Shown one piece after another: positions 6,137-9,747 of a stretch of DNA of 9,747 bases. Position 1 is the first letter of the stretch, and each line of letters starts with the position of its first letter. Made by a program: the position numbers and the translations under genes. The notes beneath the pieces are model-generated. The model ran no database searches and was not told where the DNA came from. It saw nothing but the letters and a program-made list of their open reading frames with translations. Location: assembly GCA_028716125.1 (NCBI GenBank), contig JAQUQK010000042.1, positions 1 through 9,747 on the forward strand. Direction: 5' to 3'. The stretch is from Thermoplasmatota archaeon (GTDB lineage: Archaea; Thermoplasmatota; JAQUQK01).

Positions 6137-8007
6137 TGTTTACACCTTGATTTTATTCCGATTGCTAGTATGGTAATCGAAAATGCTAAAATAATACATG
6201 CAGTTCCGGCGCCGGGTGCGCTTTTGCCGCTGTTTTTGGTAATTTCCTTGTCTGCAAGCCGCCAATCGTAAAAGAATACATCCGCATAATATTTTGCAAC
6301 GTTTTCATTTTCCAGAATTATGCCAAACTCCCGATTACTGCAAACTGAATTCTCATTCCAGTTTATGCTGGATACAAGCACGGTGCGGTTGTCGGCTATT
6401 GTGCCCTTGTTGTGCACGTTTGCAAAAATTCCCAATTCAGTATCGAAAAGCTTCACGCTGATGTTGTGTTCTTTCAGAAAATTCGCTGCATTCTCGTTTG
6501 AATTTGCTGTGTATGGCTTTTCAAATTCGGGGTTGTAGTTCAATATGATTTTCACATCCACGCCGCGAGCGCTCGCATTTGCAAGTTCCGACATAAGCGG
6601 GCTGAGAACTCCATCCCAATACCTGTAAATGTAAAGCTGTTCGATGTAAAGCGTTTCTTTGGCGGAGCGAATCAAATCCAGAAGCGAGGCAAGACTAGTT
6701 TCAGGCGAGAAAACGAAAGTTGCGCTGAAATTGCCGTTGAAATTTTCCGCTCTGAATTTCGGCTCGTATTCTCCGGATGAAATGGTTCTGGATGGCGCAT
6801 ATCCGCCCGATAAATTCGCGGGTTCTGCTTCTTCCCAATCCCAGTTGAAAACGTCGAGCAATCCTTGCGCCATCGCCCCATCGCGCACAACGATTCCCCA
6901 TTCGCGGTTTCCGAAAGTGTTGTCGGTTGGAATTCCAGTTGAACCCCAGTTCGCCGATTCCACGATTGCCGTATTATTATCTATTGTCATATATTTGGCG
7001 TGGTCGAAAATGCTGCCGGACGGCTTTTGCCAGAACCGGATTTCCGCACCTTTGCCCTGCAGATTTCCAAGCATCCATTTTTCAGTTTCCTTCATTCCGC
7101 CGATTGGTGACTTTTCCACGATGATGCGCAAGGAAACGTTATCATTCAGGCGCTCTGCCAGACAGTCGTAAAGAAACGGGTTTGTGAATTCGTAGATGTT
7201 CAAGCATATCGATTCTCTTGCAGATAAAATCGCCGAAGAAATTGCATCGAAAGAACAATCTGGAGAAACGAAAGTTGCGACGTTGTGGACTGGGTATGAA
7301 AAACTGCGATTGTTAAGCGCCACCGTTTGGCCTGCGGCCACAGAAACGGCACAGAACTCACCGCAGTTATATTTGATATTATAATTTCCGGATGGAAGCG
7401 CGAGCCTGAAATATCCTGCAAATTTACTGTAATCTTCAATTCCGTTTCTCTCGGAAATGCATCGTCCGGCAAGTGCGCCACTGGAATCGTATGCGCAAAC
7501 TTCTTCGCCGGAAATGTAAATCCCATCGCGCTCCGCATACCCTTCAACAAAACCCATTTCTTCCGCCGGAATTATTGAAAAATTTCCCTCATTTCGAATT
7601 TTACGCTCTGCAACAGCGCCGCCTTCGCCGTTCTTTATGCACAGTTTCAGATAATAACTATAATTCGGTTCAGGCATGACCGAAATTCTCAATGCAATAT
7701 TCTCATTCCAATTTCCAATGGCATCCGTTTCTATCTGGAAATAGCAAAATCCTCCGCGCCAGTCCGTGCCGTTCCACAATTTGGTTATCGAGGATTTCCC
7801 GCCGTAAATCCATGCTCCGAAATTATATTCTGAATTTGGCTCGCCAGAAAAATAAATTGAAACCCAGAACGGCGTGCCGTCGCCGGGAATATATTTTGGA
7901 AAATCTACTGAAATGACAGGCGCGCCTTCGGCGGAAGCGCAAACTGGCAGAAACGCCACCAGCAATGTGAAAATTACAAAACCCGCGCATCCCTTCCTGA
8001 AGCACAC
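6133..8007 (-). CDS. Secreted, membrane-anchored phospholipase D-superfamily protein with two HKD motifs
   Basis: 624 residues. Residues 1-26 are a signal peptide (basic start, hydrophobic 9-21, cut near A-S-A). A beta-sandwich region (about 28-145) and a small carboxypeptidase-regulatory-like beta domain (about 152-238) precede the catalytic part. First PLD half: 243-395, with H336-x-K338-x4-D343, S-A-N-W (351-354) and N-R-E-W-G (367-371). Second half: 430-585, with H532-x-K534-x4-D539, S-I-N-W (547-550) and N-R-E-F-G (558-562). Two complete HKD sites make an active fold likely. The substrate may be phospholipid or nucleic acid; the family includes both, and the sequence does not tell. Residues 601-619 are a C-terminal membrane helix ending in R/K, so the catalytic part faces outside. 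The start is GTG, as no ATG is available and a TATA element lies about 27 bp upstream; the transcript is probably leaderless. First gene of a two-gene operon with the rhomboid. Confidence 0.9.
   Translation of the reverse strand: MCFRKGCAGFVIFTLLVAFLPVCASAEGAPVISVDFPKYIPGDGTPFWVSIYFSGEPNSEYNFGAWIYGGKSSITKLWNGTDWRGGFCYFQIETDAIGNWNENIALRISVMPEPNYSYYLKLCIKNGEGGAVAERKIRNEGNFSIIPAEEMGFVEGYAERDGIYISGEEVCAYDSSGALAGRCISERNGIEDYSKFAGYFRLALPSGNYNIKYNCGEFCAVSVAAGQTVALNNRSFSYPVHNVATFVSPDCSFDAISSAILSARESICLNIYEFTNPFLYDCLAERLNDNVSLRIIVEKSPIGGMKETEKWMLGNLQGKGAEIRFWQKPSGSIFDHAKYMTIDNNTAIVESANWGSTGIPTDNTFGNREWGIVVRDGAMAQGLLDVFNWDWEEAEPANLSGGYAPSRTISSGEYEPKFRAENFNGNFSATFVFSPETSLASLLDLIRSAKETLYIEQLYIYRYWDGVLSPLMSELANASARGVDVKIILNYNPEFEKPYTANSNENAANFLKEHNISVKLFDTELGIFANVHNKGTIADNRTVLVSSINWNENSVCSNREFGIILENENVAKYYADVFFYDWRLADKEITKNSGKSAPGAGTACIILAFSITILAIGIKSRCKQ
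6143..6148 (-). promoter_or_regulatory. Strong Shine-Dalgarno of the rhomboid gene inside the PLD gene
   Basis: The minus strand reads AAGGTG, 6 nt before the ATG at 6136, within the last codons of the PLD gene. It fits the archaeal anti-SD well and confirms that start codon despite the 4-nt overlap. Confidence 0.65.
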
Positions 8008-8028
8008 GCGCCGAATATTGAATGGAAC

Positions 8029-8040
8029 GTTTTATATTTT
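8029..8040. promoter_or_regulatory. Near-palindromic TATA element shared by divergent genes
   Basis: TTTTATATTTT on plus, AAAATATAAAA on minus, is the only strong TATA candidate in the 61-bp gap between the PLD gene (start 8007, minus) and the creatininase-family gene (start 8069, plus). Its centre, about 8035, is some 27 bp from the minus GTG and some 34 bp from the plus ATG. It could serve both directions, giving a leaderless minus transcript and a plus transcript with a leader of roughly 8 nt. Confidence 0.5.
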
Positions 8041-8068
8041 GTCAGCAGTTCACATTGATGGTATTTTT

Positions 8069-8785
8069 ATGTTCCTCGACGAAATAGATTCAAAGTCATT
8101 CGCAAAAATGATTGGGAAAAATCCTGTCGTGATTTTGCCCATTGGCGCAACAGAAGCGCACGGCGCCCATCTTCCGCTGGGCACGGACTGCATTCAGCCG
8201 GAATACGTCGCGGAAAAACTGGCTGAAGTTTCAAAATTGCCCATTCTCATCGCCCCGCCGCTGAGATATGGCGAATGCTCATCAACGCGCAACTTTCCGG
8301 GCACCATTTCCCTTTCATTCGATTCTCTGCGTTCCGTAATTTTTGACATAATTTCAGAATTCTGCAGGAACGGGATAAAGCGCGTAGTCGTCCTGTCCGG
8401 CCATGCAGGAAGCGCCCACATGACTGCGCTGCGCCTTGCGGCAAAGGAAGCGGCGACCAAAAACAAAAAATTGAAAATAATGGTGCTTTCCGATTACGAC
8501 CTCGCATACGAACTGCTTGACAAGCAGGACATTCCGAAGGACGATGGCCATGGCGGAATGATTGAAACTTCACGGATTCTCGCAATTGCGCCAGAACTTG
8601 CGAAAAAACCCGAAAAGCCAGAATTCAAGCGCGAAATCCCAAGATTTGCAGTTGTGGCAGACCCGGAAAATTACTGGGATGGCATACGCGGCTATCCCGG
8701 AAAGGCAAGCGCAGAAAAAGGAAAGGAAGTCAATGAATATATCGTAAAGCGCCTCGCCGAGGTTGTCGGGGACTATTTTTCTTAA
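8069..8785 (+). CDS. Creatininase-family metal-dependent amidohydrolase (possibly ArfB-like)
   Basis: A 238-residue soluble protein, of normal length for the family. The signature P-I-G-A-T-E-A-H-G-A-H-L-P-L-G-T-D (24-40) carries the metal ligands E29, H31 and D40. H112 lies in S-G-H-A-G-S (110-115), where many relatives have N-G-H-G-G-N. H161 and E166 (D-G-H-G-G-M-I-E-T-S) form the third conserved block. Members hydrolyse C-N bonds in cyclic amides or formamides. In euryarchaea one member, ArfB, removes formate from a pyrimidine intermediate of riboflavin and F420 synthesis, and others work on creatinine or in mycofactocin maturation (MftE). The neighbours give no pathway clue, so the substrate is open. 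The start at 8069 follows the TATA element at 8029-8040; the in-frame extension upstream would overlap the divergent PLD gene and cross that promoter. A T-rich stretch (8774-8782) overlaps the end of the gene and may terminate it. Confidence 0.88.
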   Translation: MFLDEIDSKSFAKMIGKNPVVILPIGATEAHGAHLPLGTDCIQPEYVAEKLAEVSKLPILIAPPLRYGECSSTRNFPGTISLSFDSLRSVIFDIISEFCRNGIKRVVVLSGHAGSAHMTALRLAAKEAATKNKKLKIMVLSDYDLAYELLDKQDIPKDDGHGGMIETSRILAIAPELAKKPEKPEFKREIPRFAVVADPENYWDGIRGYPGKASAEKGKEVNEYIVKRLAEVVGDYFS

Positions 8786-8810
8786 CTATGTACTGAAAAA
8801 CGACCGTGCT

Positions 8811-8821
8811 CTTTATATTAA
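8811..8821 (+). promoter_or_regulatory. TATA promoter of the rpoK-rps2 unit
   Basis: CTTTATATTAA is a strong archaeal TATA-type box. Transcription would begin near 8842, leaving a leader of about 35 nt before the rpoK ATG at 8877, consistent with the Shine-Dalgarno found there. It lies in the only gap (8786-8876) before the two housekeeping genes. Confidence 0.55.
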
Positions 8822-8866
8822 TATTATCTATTCACCCTTCCCATAATTTGGCGTTATGCGCGTCTT

Positions 8867-8870
8867 GGTG
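8867..8870 (+). promoter_or_regulatory. Shine-Dalgarno deciding the rpoK start
   Basis: GGTG lies 6 nt before the ATG at 8877. The in-frame ATG at 8856 has no such site and would add seven residues (M-R-V-L-V-L-D) that are not expected in this family, so 8877 is preferred. Confidence 0.6.
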
Positions 8871-8876
8871 TTGGAT

Positions 8877-9059
8877 ATGTCCGAGAAACCTAAATATACT
8901 AGATTTGAGAAAGCCCGCATTATCGGAGCGAGGGCGCTCCAGATAGCACAGGGCGCACCCGTCCTCATCGAAGTGACGGACAAGAACATGGATCCAGTCA
9001 GGATCGCGCAGATGGAATTCGCCGTGGGAAAGGTTCCCATAGAAATAAGGAAGAAGTGA
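8877..9059 (+). CDS. rpoK: DNA-directed RNA polymerase subunit K (Rpo6, RPB6/omega family)
   Basis: A 60-residue protein, the usual size of archaeal subunit K. T-R-F-E-K-A-R-I-I-G-A-R-A-L-Q-I (8-23) and D-P-V-R-I-A-Q-M-E-F (39-48) followed by G-K-V-P-I-E-I-R (51-58) are the diagnostic RPB6/omega blocks. The subunit clamps the largest polymerase subunit and helps assemble the core enzyme. rps2 follows after 40 nt. In many archaea rpoK sits in the ribosomal operon that ends with rps2, often with enolase between the two; here enolase is absent. A start at 8856 is possible but less likely. Identification is firm. Confidence 0.95.
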   Translation: MSEKPKYTRFEKARIIGARALQIAQGAPVLIEVTDKNMDPVRIAQMEFAVGKVPIEIRKK

Positions 9060-9084
9060 GTTCTTCGAATAAAACAGGTGTGTT

Positions 9085-9096
9085 GGAGAAAGTGAT
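9085..9096 (+). promoter_or_regulatory. Shine-Dalgarno region of rps2
   Basis: GGAG (9085-9088) and GTGAT (9092-9096) both match parts of the archaeal anti-Shine-Dalgarno, 11 and 3 nt before the ATG at 9100. Either could support initiation there. The second in-frame ATG (codon 6) has no comparable site. Confidence 0.4.
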
Positions 9097-9099
9097 TGA

Positions 9100-9747
9100 A
9101 TGCCCGAAGAAGAGATGACAACCGAGAATGTTGAGAAGCAGGCAAAGCAGAGCGAAGGGCTGCTTGTATCCGAGGACATGTATGTTTCGTCAGTCGTTCA
9201 CATCGGCACGGAGCAGAAGAGCGGAGACATGCGCGACTTCATAATAAAGACCAGGAGCGACGGCCTCCACATAATCGACATTGAGCAGACCGACAAGCGC
9301 ATCCGCCTTGCGGCAAAGCTCCTCGCATCATACGAACCGAGCAAAGTTATACTTGTAGCAACCCGCCAGTACGCGCAGAAGCCAAACAAGGCAATGGCAA
9401 GCGCACTCGGCGCACAGCACATCACCGGACGCTTCATGCCGGGAAGCCTTACAAACCCGCGCGCAAAGCAGTACCTCGAGCCGGAAATGATGTTTGTTGC
9501 AGACCCCGCGGCCGACACACAGGCAATGAGGGAAGCAATCAACACGAACATACCGATAGTTGGAATTTGCCACACGAACAACGACCTCAAGTTCGTTGAC
9601 CTGGCAATACCCGGCAACAACAAGGGCCGCGCATCACTCGCCCTGATCTACTGGCTCCTCACTAGGGAGACCCTCAAGAACATGGGCAAGATAAAGTCCG
9701 ACGAAGAGTTCACGCTCACAGTCGACGACTTCCAGGCGGAAATATAA
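9100..9747 (+). CDS. rps2: Small-subunit ribosomal protein uS2, archaeal type
   Basis: A complete 215-residue protein whose TAA is the last codon of the window. Typical archaeal/eukaryotic uS2 blocks are present: V-V-H-I-G-T (32-37), the segment around D54-Q63, I-T-G-R-F-M-P-G-S-L-T-N-P (108-120) and P-I-V-G-I-C-H-T-N-N-D (152-162), followed by D-L-A-I-P-G-N-N-K-G-R-A-S-L (167-180), where uS2 binds the 30S head/body junction. The first 20 residues are a polar, acidic extension before the conserved core. There is no C-terminal extension of the eukaryotic SA type. It lies 40 nt after rpoK with no visible promoter between, so the two are probably co-transcribed. Confidence 0.96.
   Translation: MPEEEMTTENVEKQAKQSEGLLVSEDMYVSSVVHIGTEQKSGDMRDFIIKTRSDGLHIIDIEQTDKRIRLAAKLLASYEPSKVILVATRQYAQKPNKAMASALGAQHITGRFMPGSLTNPRAKQYLEPEMMFVADPAADTQAMREAINTNIPIVGICHTNNDLKFVDLAIPGNNKGRASLALIYWLLTRETLKNMGKIKSDEEFTLTVDDFQAEI

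Noticed and set aside
6659..7171. Plus-strand frame inside the PLD gene
   Set aside because: It overlaps the HKD region of a well-supported minus gene and has no motif of its own.
7874..8068. N-terminal extension of the creatininase-family gene
   Set aside because: It would overlap the signal-peptide codons of the divergent PLD gene and run through the TATA element. The family signature starts at the usual distance from the ATG at 8069.
1..9747. CRISPR arrays, tRNA or rRNA genes, insertion sequences
   Set aside because: No regularly spaced repeats, no cloverleaf-like sequence and no transposase motif or flanking inverted repeats were seen while reading both strands.

Overview
The window is archaeal. 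Its right end encodes RNA polymerase subunit K (Rpo6/RPB6 family) followed by an archaeal-type ribosomal protein uS2. Putative promoters are BRE/TATA-like AT-rich boxes, several start codons appear to sit at or near the predicted transcript 5' end, and internal genes of gene clusters carry GGTG-type ribosome binding sites. Very tight packing, lysine/glutamate-rich hypothetical proteins and a pilin with the A-V-S-P-V-I-G signature suggest a small-genome lineage, perhaps DPANN (Micrarchaeota/Diapherotrites-like). That placement is an inference only.

Left block (1-3507, all on the minus strand). A cytoplasmic three-gene operon runs VWA-domain protein (2368-3507) > lysine-rich protein of unknown function (1498-2367) > KaiC/RecA-like protein whose Walker A motif has been lost (784-1482). 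Spacings are 0 and 15 nt. A ten-T tract follows the last stop. A separately promoted type IV pilin-like protein comes next (GTG start at 734, running off the window at position 1). The VWA protein begins with what reads as a complete Cdc48/VAT-type N domain, an unusual fusion.

Middle (3508-5235). A divergent regulatory region of about 260 bp holds TATA candidates for both directions and a 10-bp direct repeat spaced 30 bp. It is followed on the plus strand by a single-pass membrane protein (3772-5235) with a coiled-coil, lysine-rich cytoplasmic part and an outside part carrying thrombospondin-type-3-like calcium repeats, a PKD domain and a C-terminal beta domain. This protein and the 1498-2367 protein share a short F-G-K-K/Q motif, present twice in each. 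Together the block looks like an uncharacterised cell-surface or appendage system with a cytoplasmic scaffold.

Third block (5237-8007, minus strand). A secreted, membrane-anchored protein with two HKD (phospholipase D/nuclease) motifs overlaps by 4 nt (ATGA) a rhomboid intramembrane protease bearing a C-terminal zinc ribbon. The pairing suggests that the rhomboid releases the PLD protein from its C-terminal membrane anchor. The rhomboid gene converges on the PKD gene with 1 nt between the stops.

Right block (8008-9747, plus strand). A creatininase-family metallohydrolase (possibly ArfB-like) is transcribed divergently from the PLD gene across a 61-bp gap with one near-palindromic TATA element. 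Then come rpoK and rps2, probably one transcription unit, with the S2 stop codon being the last three bases of the window.
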